A DNA stretch of 30,150 nt from Plakobranchus ocellatus (GCA_019648995.1 BLXT01005122.1:807464-837613), one strand, 5' to 3'; positions 22,601-29,604 are shown, counted from the stretch's first letter. Program-made: numbers and translations. The notes: generated by a model from the letters alone, not told the origin.

Positions 22601-25600
22601 ACTGTGCAGGCTAATGAACAAATCTGACACTTGTAGATGCTTGTCTATGCACTGTGCAGGCTGCTGAAGGAGTCCCTTGGTGGCAACTCTAAGACTGCCA
22701 TGATTGCCACCATTTCCCCGTCAAATCAGCATCTGGAGGAGACGCTCAGCACACTGAGATACGCGTACCAGGCTCGATCCATCGTCAACAGAGTGCATAT
22801 CAACGAGGATCCCAAAGCTAAGATTATCAGGCGTAAGTTTTCTGTCTCTCGTATGTGGTTGACTTTTCTTTTGAACCCATATTTGATACAGAGGTGTCAA
22901 ATGTATATCTTACTTAGTTTGCATGTCTGTCAAATTGATATAAACTGCCCTTTTGTGTGTCTTTCTTATGTAATAAAAATGTTTTTTTGTAGCAAATTAG
23001 ATTTTGATTTTCACACTGATATGGCAGGGACAAAAAGTTCAGCTAAAAGGTTTTAAAAAAAATTTTTTTCACCATTGATGATTTTGTTTGCAGGAATTTT
23101 AAATTTGTTTTCACTCTAAAAATAATGGCATGCTTAGTTAACAATCTGTATTGCAAAATATAAAAAGTCTTTTTTTTCCCCCCTTTCTTGTTTGATAAGT
23201 TCGTTAGAAGAAAGAAAGCGTGAAGACCAAAGCTTTAAAAGCTTTTGCTTGTAGCTATGTTAGATGGTTTGGAATATGAACATTTTTTTTGTGTGTATTG
23301 CAATGATCAAAAAAGACTGATTCAAAGATATCCTAAGACAGGAGACAATGTAAGGACTAATCAAAGGGTTATTGAAATTCTTCTGTGCCGTACAATTCAA
23401 GAGTACAGATTTTAGTAGTAGATATTTCTATATGAAATTAATTTTGTTAACTACCAAGTCTGAGACTTTTTCTCTTATCCTTTACAACTGCAGTTCATTC
23501 TAGCAGTTGATAAAAAGAAAGTGATTATTTTATCAAAATATCTCTCTTACTTTTATCAGAGCTTCGGGCTGAGATTGAGAGGCTGCGTGGAGAGCAGGGT
23601 GGTGGAGGGATGAATGAGGAGGCTCTGGCGGCCAGCATGTCAGAGATCGCCCGCCTCAAGCATGAGATGGAGGAGATGTCTCGATCCTGGCAGGAGAGGC
23701 TGCGCCAAGCAGAGGCTCGCAAGGCAGAGGAGCTTAAACTTCTAGAGGTAGAGTAATAGTGGGCTGTTGGTTTGTGTGTTGTGTGAGCTTGTTTTCATTT
23801 CCTCCTGTCCAATTCATATCAGACTGAATGATCAAAGCCTCTGGGGAAATGGGTGTAAAGTTAATTTAGAAAGGTAAGGGTACACTCCTTTTCCTTTTTT
23901 TTTGTTTTCCTCGATGCCAACTAGACTTCCTTTTTTTTTACAAAGAGGTGCAGAGATGCCACTTTTCCTGCTGTAGCCAGAAACTTGTCCTTTTGCTTAT
24001 ATTGGAGTTTTTCTGCTACCCTGAACAGGCCTATGGTGCGCTGCTTTATTGTGCCTGTGATCATGCTTACCATTTCTCATAGTCATTACTGTTTTAAAGA
24101 TGTGTGGCCTGCATTAAAGGATGGGAGACAAGGACACAGGCACGCTTTTCCCTCCGTCCATTCTTTATTTGCAAAGAGATTAGAGTTTGTAACCCATGTA
24201 GAGTTTGGATTCAGTACGTTTTTTCACATGCCCTAAGTTTTTGTGGAATATATTATAATGTTATTTTTTTAGAAATAGAGAAGTGTGGGATGTTATCTAA
24301 GGCAGGTTTTGGTTCTTTGCATAGTTCTTTCCTTTTTTCTTTTCTTTTTTTTTTTTAAGTTTAGCTCAATTGAGAAGGCAATAGATTTTTCAAGTGGAAA
24401 AAAAATCAATATATTATAGGTGACAATGTTTTTTCCCAAACTTTACAAACTTCAGAGACTTTTGTTGCTATTTTCTTGTGGAGAAGTATGACAGCCCTAG
24501 TAAATAATAGTTGTTAGCTCCCAATATTTCATAGGCTTTAAAGAAAAATTCCTTGCTACTGGTTGCATTCATGGAGATAATGTGGGAAATGTTTATGACA
24601 ATTCTGTTCCCTTGTTTTTTCTATCTGGCCTTTTGCTTTCTTTACTATTTTAAGATTGTCTTTTAATAGTGGATAAGGAATAAGGAGGGGTGAATGAGTA
24701 AATTAACAATTAAATATTATTGATGTCCTTGATCTTCATTTTTATTTTTAGTTTCAGTTCTCTTCAGATTTATTTTGTTTTTGTGCTTGCTTTCCAGAGA
24801 TCTGGAGTGACTTTCAAAGTGGACAACCGGTTGCCCAACCTAGTCAACCTAAACGAGGATCCGCAGCTGTCGGAGATGCTGCTCTATGTGCTCAAGGAAG
24901 GAGAAACCCGAGTTGGGCGAGACATTGACGACTCTCGACACATTAAACTGACAGGGGCTCTAATAGCTGATAAACATTGGTAACACAAGGCTTCTCATAT
25001 TTTTGCAGTTATTTGGGTCTTCGTTCAGGTTTTTCCCATTTATTTGAGTACCATATTATGAAGCCGCTGTCTGATTATTGTTTGTTAGTGTAGTTAGAGA
25101 ATCCTACTATTGTCTTAGTAATTTATGACTGAGAATAGGCCTTACCCGGTGCTAGCGTTGGAATATGATTGAAAATATTGAAGTCTTCCTTTTAAAAAAT
25201 TGTCGCATCTTGTCCTCTATCAAAAATAAAGACCAGTGGTTTAAATTTTTAGATCAAGCATTGCCCTGTGCAAATGATCTTTAGGATATGGGTGGTTTTT
25301 TTTATTGTTGAATTTCCCTCTCTCTTTCTCTTAAATTTCATACTCTAAGTTAGTTGATTCCTGATGAAATATCAAAACCAAGTTTAAAATAGTTTGAAAT
25401 ACCATGCTGAGATATTGACCAAAAAAAAAAAAGCAATTTATGGTTGGCTCAATCAGCTGAGGGATTGTTGAGCTCATAGATTAGGTCTACATTTTTAATT
25501 TTTGTCTGCAAGTTTGTCAAAATAGTTAAATCATTACAGTGACTTTGGCCAGTGTATGGACAAGAGATTACTGAAAGGAAAAAACCAAAGTATTGTGAAG

Positions 25601-28600
25601 GTAAGCATTTAAATCTAGGAAATAAATTTACAAAATTTGGATAGTGAAACACTCACCTTACATCTTTATTTTATGTTTTTGGCACAGATGTGTCACATTT
25701 TTCACAAGGTTAAATACATGTATGATGCCGAAATCATTCCTTATATTTACTTCTCTTAGTGTGATTAACAGCCACGCTGGTCGAGTAGAGATTGTTCCAC
25801 TGGGGGATGCACCAACTTATGTGAATGGAAATCTCATTTGTGAAACCACTGTTCTACATCATGTAAGTTTGAGAAAAGGATTCATCTGATTTTTTTTTTT
25901 CAACTATGTGCAAACCTTTTAAAAACCAAAATTTTAAAGTAAAGATGCAAATCTATAGTTTTTCCCTAGCATTTTGTATGCAAATCTAGGTCATGGAGTT
26001 TTATTTGCTTTATAAAAAATATTTTTTTTTTACTATTCTAATTAATCTATTATTTGTTAATTTTGTGATTTAGTATCATCCAAGTTGAAACAAGATTTAT
26101 GAGTCCAAATGAATGGGTTGTCGCATGTAATACACATGGGTAAAAATAATTTTCATTTAGCTTTCCATTTCTTTTCTCTCCTTTTTCCAAAAAGTTAAAA
26201 CATCGACAATCTTGCACAGTATCACGTCTCTATTCAGTTTTTACCTTGGCTAAGTTCATGAAATGTAGTTACTGGCTGCATAAACAATATTAAATGATTT
26301 TACAAGTCATTGGTCTTGTGACTTTTTTTTAATGCTGACTTATATAAATTAAACATTTTTTCGCTGTTTTTTTTATCTTCTCTGTTGCCAAACGTATTTG
26401 TCGTCTGTTTACACAGCAAATGAATCCTGTCACATCCCACGAGCTGTGCCAAATTTTATCCCTCTATAATAATTATTCCCTGTGTATGCACTATTTTCTA
26501 TGGTATTATTTAATGTTATATGATACATACAAAAACCACCTAATATATTTAAAAGTTTTATTATCAGTTAACTTCTGACTGACACAAAATAAAGACTGAA
26601 GCACACAGATATACACATACTTCACATTTAAAATGTGATATAAAAGTCCTGTGTCAGAGTGGAGCTACAAACGATATGCAATGCAGGACCATGAGGAGGG
26701 ACTGCACATTATTGTAAACATGCCCACTTGGTCCACAAAAGGAGTGATGTGAAAAGACTAACTCTGTAGTCTTTTGGCTAATTGCATAGCGCTGAAGCAT
26801 GAACATCGTTTTCATTTTCACAGGGAGACCGAGTGATTCTTGGAGGCGACCATTACTTCAGGTTGGTCAGCAACAACATTCTGACTATATTAGTACCTTT
26901 ATCAATGAAGTTTTGATATTATTAATAGTTTCAAATTTATTTTGCTCATTTAAGTCTTTGTGGATTCTGAAACAAAATTTCATGAAAGCAATACAAAAAA
27001 ACTATGGAGATTAAAAAACCCTTGAAGACTGATCAAGGTATATATTATTAGGACTTTGCAATTGTATCAACTCTTTGTACTATTTAGTCTCTATTTTGCA
27101 CACACAGAATGTTTCAATTAGTATCTTGCATCTTAAAAGTTATTTCATAAGATGATGACTACAACACACACACACACACACAGAGTTTTTTTTTAATTGT
27201 TTGACCTTGAATTTAAAAAAAAAAGAAGTTTTTAGAAAGCCTGAAACTTACTTGCCATAGCAAGGTGTGTGAACTGTAGGGGAACAAGCTGCTGTGTCTG
27301 TGTATATGGAAGCTCATCAGGAAAATTCTTTACATAAGAAAGCTGATCATTTTTGCTGCGTCTAACTCAACATGCAAGATCTTCCTTTTGCTTGCCTCTT
27401 GATGTCGTAATAGTCATTCATCCATTACTCACTGATCTCGGGCTGTTTTGGCCTTCATCAGGCTTTGAACCTACAAAAGAAATTTCGTGTACATTTTGAG
27501 GCGCACCCACTCTCTACTGTATCATCAACAACCCCTTTCATTCCATTAAAATCAAGGAGATCTGGGACTTGACTCTATTTGTGAAACTGCAGCACATTAT
27601 CACTCTTTTTCCTGCAGGTTTAACCATCCCATGGAGGTCCAGAAGAACAAAACAAGTGATAGTCGTGAAGTGAAAGATTTTGACTTTGCCCGACAAGAAC
27701 TGCTAGGTGTTCAAGAAGCAAGGTAATTTTACATATCTATGATACAAAAAATGATAATGTGTGGGGAAAGAAAATGACAGTGTTGGATATTTGTGCTGAT
27801 TTTTTTGTTTAAATCCAGGCATTTTCTGCTTAATATTGTTTTCGTATTACGTCTTAAGGCCCTAAACTTAATTGCATAAAACAACTGATTTTTAATTCCC
27901 CTGGCTTTGAACAAGGGATGTCTTGAATAAAAAATTTTTTTTGTTGCTTTGAAACAGCTAGATACAAGTATATCTTGATCAAGAATTAATCTTTTTCCAT
28001 TTTTTCCAGATTGCAAAGCACGTAGAGTGCGGTTTCATTTTTTATTGAAAACTTTTCAAAACACTTACTTGAGACTCATTAAAACTGCAGTCTCAAGACA
28101 TTTTGCTTCAATCACCAGTAGGTGTGTACACTATGTTGCTGACTGAATTATATACACAAAGATGGGCATTCTCCGGATTTTTCTGAATTACAGATTTTTC
28201 TTCCTACCATAGAAATTCGGGCACCAGTAAAATAGTTGGCCTTCGTCCTTTGATCACTCCTATAGGCAGAGATGGGTATTCTCCACATTTTTTTTCGGGG
28301 AGTTGTGCCCATCTCTGATATACAGGTTTAGAAGTTAAAATATAATATATCAGCAAATAACTAGCAAAACCATTTACCCCTAGGAACGTTGCTACATCTA
28401 CCTGCCATACTGTATCCATGTTCCCTCTTTCATGTGCCTTTGCGTCGCACCATCCTTGACTACTTCTGATAATTCCCATTTAGCATACATTTTTGTTACT
28501 TTCAGCGTAGGCCCACACTGGAAGCAGCAGTTCACGTGTCCAACAATACGTGTTTTGAAATACTTTCTCTCTTTGGTGCGAGCGCACACAAAGCTACTTT

Positions 28601-29604
28601 TCAAGGCGTCGGAGCTATCCTGTTTTTTACAGCTTGGTCTTACGTCTGTTAGATAAGGGAAAGGGGGGGTGCCATACCGTGACCACACATAATTCTTTTG
28701 ACCATTGCCGCGTGAAACATGAGACCAGTTCTGTTACGCAAATTATCGGGCTAACTTGTCGGTGGGTAGCACACAGTAACTGCAACATCAGTCCTTCAAG
28801 TTAGCCATGACAAGTCGCGTTGCCTCCAGTGTGGGTCTACTCTTACTGTGATTAATCAGTGGGAATGGCTTGAAAAGAACACACACACATACAAAATCTT
28901 TCACGTAAAGAACTTGCCTAACAAGATTTGGTATCCATAGCAAACATAAGCAGGTAATGTATGACATTCAAAGTGACAACGACAGGTGATGTTTGAGGTC
29001 TCAAACTCTTGCAAAGGTGTATTATTTATTATTTTAATTATTTCATCACCCAGGCTGCAAGCTGAGCTAGAGGCAGTGATGGAGAAAACTCGACAAGAAC
29101 TCGATCAGCAAAAGGATGGCTATGAGAGCAAGCTGAAAGGTTTAGAGAAAGTCTTGGTGAGCTTACCCCATTTTTTTTTCCAGATGTATATTTGTTTCTA
29201 GGAATATATCTGCACCTGTCTCGATCAATAATTGTGAGAGAAAGCAAAACAAAATAATATAAAGGACAACACCAAATTGTAGAAAAGATCTGAAGGTTAT
29301 GGCAATCATTATCATTATATGAATTACTCCAAAAGATTTGCAAATCATCAACACAAAAAACAGCACCATATTACACATGCTTTTTTTTTGTACCCAAGAC
29401 AAAAAAACAGCTTGATGTAAGGTTTATAAATGTTATCCATTTTTTCCTGAACTTGTCTGCTTCATGTAATATTCCTTCATTTTAGTTTTAGGGCTTTTTT
29501 TTCTGATTGTTCATTATTTTTTTTTTCTCTGGTTTCAGACCAAAGTGGAGGAAACTCATAAAGAGGCTCAGAGCACCATCCATACTTTACAGAAACAAAA
29601 TATG
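6509..29604 (+). CDS. KIF14: KIF14-like mitotic kinesin (kinesin-3 family), 16 coding exons, 3' end beyond window
   Basis: Exons joined: 6509-7638, 7990-8244, 8618-8708, 17861-17959, 18732-18815, 20093-20200, 20592-20708, 21777-21901, 22660-22832, 23560-23747, 24798-24979, 25760-25862, 26824-26861, 27618-27722, 29054-29156, 29539-29604. These total 2967 nt, or 989 residues, with no stop, and every intron is GT-AG with matching phases. Layout: disordered Ser/Thr-rich N-terminus (1-363); motor (about 364-722) with P-loop GQTGSGKS 453-460, switch I NDKSSRSH 571-578, switch II DLAGSE 610-615 and [11 protein letters not shown] 660-670; neck coiled coil (about 728-790); FHA domain (about 820-905); tail coiled coil from about 920. 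N-extension, motor, then FHA in that order is diagnostic of KIF14, which in vertebrates binds PRC1 and citron kinase at the spindle midzone and midbody in cytokinesis. Those partners are inferred here. The domain positions nearly match human KIF14 (motor from about 358, FHA near 825), recalled from memory. About 600 further residues would be expected downstream. Confidence 0.94.
7639..7989 (+). other. Intron 1
   Basis: 351 bp, gtttgt...tttgcag. Poly-A and poly-T runs and a TATG repeat are present; nothing else is seen. Confidence 0.9.
7990..8244 (+). CDS. KIF14: KIF14-like exon 2: motor core with P-loop
   Basis: This exon encodes residues 377-461 plus two bases of Cys462. The acceptor is tttgcag (to 7989) and the donor gtgagt (8245). 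It contains [20 protein letters not shown], the ATP-binding P-loop with Lys459 and Ser460. The preceding YDFSFWSHD is typical of KIF14 (human YDVSFWSFD, from memory). A minus-strand SINE lies only about 25 bases past the donor. Confidence 0.95.
8270..8352 (-). repeat. tRNA-derived SINE, family A, truncated head, in intron 2
   Basis: On the minus strand box A TGGCACAGTGG lies at 8338-8328, and a near-consensus box B GGTTCGAAACA at 8284-8274. The head GGGGGCATTGGTGGCACAGTGG matches the family A start. It ends about 25 bases from the exon 2 donor. Confidence 0.75.
8618..8708 (+). CDS. KIF14: KIF14-like exon 3: motor, after P-loop
   Basis: This exon encodes residues 462-492, including [14 protein letters not shown], a kinesin-3/KIF14 signature. 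The acceptor is cttccag (to 8617) and the donor gtaagg (8709). The exon junction gives SYCIMG where KIF14 and most kinesins have SYTMMG, so the Thr after the P-loop Tyr is Cys here. Phases agree only with this junction. Confidence 0.92.
8709..11803 (+). other. Intron 3, first part
   Basis: AT-rich intronic DNA up to the assembly gap. It has many poly-T and poly-A runs and no coding exon with a kinesin match. A minus-strand ORF of 82 codons (11384-11632, ATG start, Ser/Thr/Gln-rich) sits in a CpG-richer patch; it matches nothing I know and I do not call it a gene. Confidence 0.6.
11804..11841. other. Assembly gap (38 N)
   Basis: Ns follow a long poly-T tract, a usual place for sequencing or assembly to fail. 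The real length is unknown. Confidence 1.
11842..13470 (+). other. Intron 3, part between the gap and the next SINE
   Basis: Apart from the cysteine-rich ORF it holds an A/AAG-rich simple repeat (about 13127-13158) and an unclassified AT-rich remainder. Confidence 0.6.
12658..12969 (+). CDS. Unidentified cysteine-rich ORF, 103 codons, inside intron 3
   Basis: I do not recognise this ORF. From the ATG at 12658 it reads [20 protein letters not shown], then a hydrophobic run TVASIIMIG, then about 70 residues holding nine cysteines (patterns CFNC, LPC, QIC, KVC, ISC, RPC, SRCIC) among many Arg and Lys. A hydrophobic leader followed by clustered Cys is what small secreted proteins look like, but the leader is weak and no cleavage site is obvious. 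The stop TGA shares its last base with an AATAAA poly(A) signal (12969-12974). No TATA box or upstream exon was identified. The GC content is higher than in surrounding DNA. It could equally be a chance ORF or a piece of unknown repeat. Confidence 0.25.
   Translation: MSGRVISAIPHSLSLPSIAATVASIIMIGCFNCVKAPQLLPCNEYNRYKQICKVPKRVKVCDATVRLSPRLISCRYDRPCQGSRCICNIGLALSRPRKVVEMV
13471..13600 (+). repeat. tRNA-derived SINE, family A, diverged
   Basis: The head GGGCGGGGAAGCACAATGG retains most of box A, and box B is decayed (GTTTGAGGCCG near 13534). The 3' body GGCCCTAAAAGCCTGAAATCA aligns with GGCCTTAAAACCTGAGATCA of the 17395 copy. Confidence 0.7.
13601..14520 (+). other. Intron 3, no gene seen
   Basis: This stretch contains an 86-codon minus-strand ORF (13876-14136) with no recognised similarity, and purine-rich low-complexity DNA near 14220-14270. 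Confidence 0.5.
14521..14600 (+). repeat. tRNA-derived SINE, family A, head only
   Basis: GGGCGTTTTGGTGGCTCAGTGG gives a perfect box A (14532-14542), and GGTTCAAGATC (14582-14592) is a one-mismatch box B. The 3' body after box B is not recognisable. Confidence 0.7.
14722..14890. repeat. 84-bp tandem duplication, two copies
   Basis: Copy 1 (14722-14805) and copy 2 (14806-14889) start with TTTTTAGGGTTAT and end with ATATCTCACG. They differ by one base (TTATTTT versus TTATCTT), so the duplication is recent, or an assembly artefact. Confidence 0.95.
14891..15507 (+). other. Intron 3, no gene seen
   Basis: A poly-G tract (about 15037-15044) and a palindrome GCGTGTACACGC (15147-15158) are present. 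No gene is recognised. Confidence 0.5.
15508..15706 (-). repeat. SINE-like dispersed repeat, family B
   Basis: Shares long stretches with 17047-17290 and, inverted, with 18092-18300: AAAGTGGGTC, GTTTGTCATTGCTTTCCTCG, CGCCTTTACTTTC, CCATTTAGTGCTGGGTGGA. The strand is assigned from the tRNA-like head seen in the other copies; the head is missing here. Confidence 0.85.
15707..16157 (+). other. Intron 3, no gene seen
   Basis: The first part of an ORF starting at 15896 has ordinary composition for about 85 codons before entering the poly-A/CA tract. It has no recognised similarity, and I do not call it a gene. Confidence 0.5.
16158..16250. repeat. Poly-A and (CA)n low-complexity tract
   Basis: Three A-runs are separated by (CA)n blocks. 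ORFs rich in Lys, Thr and His, or Cys and Phe, across it are artefacts. Confidence 0.97.
16446..16694. repeat. Compound (CT)n / CGACCCTACATACA(CA)n minisatellite
   Basis: After a (CT)n run of about 60 bases, the unit CTCTCTCGACCCTACATACA plus (CA)n recurs four times with varying CT and CA lengths, then (CT)n resumes. It is both a microsatellite and a higher-order repeat. The long ORFs on both strands here are spurious. Confidence 0.97.
16695..17046 (+). other. Intron 3, no gene seen
   Basis: A GA/GAAA tract (16759-16800) is followed by AT-rich DNA. Confidence 0.6.
17047..17290 (-). repeat. SINE-like dispersed repeat, family B, longest copy
   Basis: On the minus strand the head is GGGGAGCAGTGGCTCATCTA, with a tRNA-like box A around TGGCTCATCTAGG and a weak box B-like GGGCCAAATCAA. 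It continues into a body shared with 15508-15706 and 18092-18300 and ends GACCCACTTTACTT. This supports a second, tRNA-derived SINE family, unlike family A in its body. Confidence 0.75.
17395..17550 (+). repeat. tRNA-derived SINE, family A, best-preserved copy
   Basis: Box A TGGCACAGTGG (17409-17419) and box B GGTTCGAGCCC (17463-17473) are both perfect matches to the Pol III consensus. The body is GCGTCCCGGACTGACGGAC, then GGCCTTAAAACCTGAGATCA. Its conservation suggests a relatively young insertion, about 310 bases upstream of exon 4. Confidence 0.88.
17551..17860 (+). other. Intron 3, last part
   Basis: Sequence between the best SINE copy and exon 4. No feature besides the polypyrimidine tract before 17861. 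Confidence 0.6.
17861..17959 (+). CDS. KIF14: KIF14-like exon 4: motor
   Basis: This exon encodes residues 493-525, starting [34 protein letters not shown] is the conserved kinesin strand and helix. It follows the 9.15-kb intron 3 through a strong polypyrimidine tract and tttgcag acceptor. The donor is gtgagt. Confidence 0.95.
18092..18300 (+). repeat. SINE-like dispersed repeat, family B, in intron 4
   Basis: The head CAGTGGTATAGCTACTGAGG is tRNA-like (box A TGGTATAGCTA). The body CAGCACTAAATGGGTAGCTA, then CTAAAGGCGATGAAGAAAGC, and the end GGGACCCACTTTACT are the inverted counterpart of 15508-15706 and 17047-17290. Confidence 0.85.
18732..18815 (+). CDS. KIF14: KIF14-like exon 5: motor
   Basis: This exon encodes residues 526-553. 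[16 protein letters not shown] closely matches the KIF14 sequence LRVREHPVYGPYVEAL (from memory). The acceptor is cctcag and the donor gtaaat. It is 28 codons long, phase 0 at both ends. Confidence 0.94.
18816..20092 (+). other. Intron 5
   Basis: 1277 bp, gtaaat...tttcag. AT-rich with no recognised repeat or ORF. Confidence 0.85.
20093..20200 (+). CDS. KIF14: KIF14-like exon 6: switch I
   Basis: This exon encodes residues 554-589. [19 protein letters not shown] contains switch I (571-578), which coordinates Mg-ATP. The acceptor is gtttcag and the donor gtgaac. It is phase 0 at both ends. Confidence 0.95.
20278..20470. repeat. Diverged tandem repeat, about 75-83 bp, 2.5 copies, in intron 6
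   Basis: Units start at 20278, 20361 and 20435 with AGTCT(C/T)..TTTATTGTG(G/A)GACT and share AAGGATTAC and AATGCCA endings. They are strongly diverged, so old. Confidence 0.75.
20592..20708 (+). CDS. KIF14: KIF14-like exon 7: switch II
   Basis: This exon encodes residues 590-628. [15 protein letters not shown] holds switch II (DLAGSE 610-615). The upstream GQEHDH matches the GEEHDH of KIF14. The acceptor is ttccag and the donor gtaaac, both phase 0. Confidence 0.95.
20709..21776 (+). other. Intron 7
   Basis: 1068 bp, gtaaac...tgtcag. AT-rich with poly-T runs; nothing recognised. Confidence 0.85.
21777..21901 (+). CDS. KIF14: KIF14-like exon 8: microtubule-binding helix 4 and loop 12
   Basis: This exon encodes residues 629-669 plus two bases of Trp670. 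[16 protein letters not shown] is relay helix 4, and [12 protein letters not shown] follows loop 12. Between them lies the basic run NKKRK (654-658), where kinesin-3 motors such as KIF1A carry the K-loop. The acceptor is tgtcag and the donor gtaatt, splitting the Trp codon TG|G. Confidence 0.95.
21920..22176. mobile_element. piggyBac-like MITE in intron 8
   Basis: A TTAA (21920-21923) is followed by CCCTATCTGTACGTGTGAGG (from 21924), then TAATTTTGTTACCCC. The right end (22143-22176) is the inverted counterpart, ending CCACATACGGATAGG, with 24 of 34 positions matching. TTAA target site plus a CCC-starting inverted repeat is the piggyBac hallmark. The interior, about 185 bp, has no ORF, so it is non-autonomous. 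The right-hand TTAA is not intact (TAGC), which fits an old copy. Confidence 0.65.
22561..22660 (+). repeat. 50-bp tandem duplication containing the exon 9 splice acceptor
   Basis: 22561-22610 and 22611-22660 match at 45 of 50 positions, sharing GACACTTGTAGATGCTTGTC and ACTGTGCAGG. The second copy supplies the real acceptor (AG at 22658-22659); the first carries an equivalent AG at 22608-22609. Confidence 0.95.
22660..22832 (+). CDS. KIF14: KIF14-like exon 9: end of motor
   Basis: This exon encodes the end of Trp670 through Arg727 plus one base of Gln728. [20 protein letters not shown] is the last core segment, followed by [15 protein letters not shown] and the neck start. The acceptor gtgcag (to 22659) is preceded by an imperfect copy of itself 50 bases upstream. 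The donor gtaagt is at 22833. Confidence 0.94.
22833..23559 (+). other. Intron 9
   Basis: 727 bp, gtaagt...tatcag. AT-rich; nothing recognised. Confidence 0.85.
23560..23747 (+). CDS. KIF14: KIF14-like exon 10: neck coiled coil
   Basis: This exon encodes Gln728 to Glu790. [10 protein letters not shown] starts a heptad-rich helix, interrupted by the Gly run GGGG and continuing as [19 protein letters not shown] to the exon end. It corresponds to the human helix with LRMKLHQQERDMAEMQRVW. The acceptor is tatcag and the donor gtagag. It is visibly more GC-rich than the flanking introns. Confidence 0.92.
23748..24797 (+). other. Intron 10
   Basis: 1050 bp, gtagag...tttccag. Poly-T tracts only; short ORFs here have no coding character. 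Confidence 0.85.
24798..24979 (+). CDS. KIF14: KIF14-like exon 11: linker and first half of FHA domain
   Basis: This exon encodes residues 791-850 plus two bases of Cys851. [19 protein letters not shown] matches human KIF14 at every residue I recall. FHA landmarks are Gly830-Arg831 (TRVGRD) and His850 (IADKHC). In human KIF14 the GR is GK (VGKYK), so this copy has the more canonical FHA arginine. The acceptor is tttccag and the donor gtaaca. Confidence 0.95.
24980..25759 (+). other. Intron 11
   Basis: 780 bp, gtaaca...ctcttag. A short GGCTCAATCAGCTGAGGG motif near 25446 is tRNA-head-like but has no box B partner. Confidence 0.8.
25760..25862 (+). CDS. KIF14: KIF14-like exon 12: FHA domain middle
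   Basis: This exon completes Cys851 and encodes residues 852-885: [20 protein letters not shown], then VNG and the following strands. TYVNGNLI is the classic FHA N-G turn. The acceptor is ctcttag and the donor gtaagt, ending phase 0 after His885. Confidence 0.94.
25863..26823 (+). other. Intron 12
   Basis: 961 bp, gtaagt...ttcacag. AT-rich with no recognised element. Confidence 0.85.
26824..26861 (+). CDS. KIF14: KIF14-like exon 13: 38-nt exon, last FHA strands
   Basis: This exon encodes residues 886-897 plus two bases of Arg898: [12 protein letters not shown]. The segment is identical to human KIF14 as recalled. It is short but certain: the acceptor is ttcacag, the donor gttggt, and the reading frame requires exactly 38 nt. 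Skipping it would break the frame. Confidence 0.94.
26862..27617 (+). other. Intron 13, with a (CA)n microsatellite
   Basis: 756 bp, gttggt...cctgcag. (CA)n at 27164-27182; otherwise nothing firm. Confidence 0.85.
27618..27722 (+). CDS. KIF14: KIF14-like exon 14: end of FHA domain and linker
   Basis: This exon completes Arg898 and encodes residues 899-932 plus two bases of Arg933. [20 protein letters not shown], then [14 protein letters not shown], parallels human FNHPVEVQKGK with a later KDFEFAKNELL. The acceptor is cctgcag and the donor gtaatt. Confidence 0.94.
28266..28318. repeat. Short foldback hairpin in intron 14
   Basis: AGAGATGGG (28268-28276) pairs with CCCATCTCT (28308-28316). 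Partial pairing continues inward (ATTCTCC with GGGAGTTGT) around a T-rich loop. A similar half-unit, AAGATGGGCATTCTCC, lies about 100 bases upstream near 28159-28174. Confidence 0.6.
28507..28840. mobile_element. MITE-like element with 20-bp terminal inverted repeats, in intron 14
   Basis: Left end gtaggcccacactggaagca (28507-28526) and right end tgcctccagtgtgggtctac (28821-28840) are inverted repeats with 18 of 20 matches. They bracket about 294 bp that is visibly more GC- and CpG-rich than the intron. There is no transposase ORF. Target-site duplication is unclear (TTACT occurs near both outer flanks but not abutting), so the superfamily is unassigned. Confidence 0.55.
29054..29156 (+). CDS. 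KIF14: KIF14-like exon 15: tail coiled coil
   Basis: This exon completes Arg933 and encodes residues 934-967. [20 protein letters not shown] and [12 protein letters not shown] are heptad-rich, like the human segment with AQQELSSQKAAYESKIKALE. The acceptor is acccag and the donor gtgagc, ending phase 0. Confidence 0.92.
29157..29538 (+). other. Intron 15
   Basis: 382 bp, gtgagc...gtttcag. AT-rich; nothing recognised. Confidence 0.85.
29539..29604 (+). CDS. KIF14: KIF14-like exon 16: tail coiled coil, last exon in window
   Basis: This exon encodes residues 968-989: [20 protein letters not shown], then NM. It is helix-forming, in phase, with acceptor gtttcag and donor gtatga. It is weaker than the other exons because it is short and low in family identity, but length (22 codons), phase and coiled-coil character fit. 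The coding sequence must continue past 30150. Confidence 0.82.

Noticed and set aside
25440-25500. tRNA-like GGCTCAATCAGCTGAGGG in intron 11
   Set aside because: No box B at the right distance and no repeat partner in the window.
27430-27480. GATCTCGGGCTGTTTTGGCC, then GAACC, as a minus-strand SINE remnant
   Set aside because: Only scattered resemblance to family A; cannot be supported by eye.
28204-28688. Minus-strand ORFs of 91 and 96 codons
   Set aside because: They run across the foldback and inverted-repeat element and have no recognisable domain or splice context.
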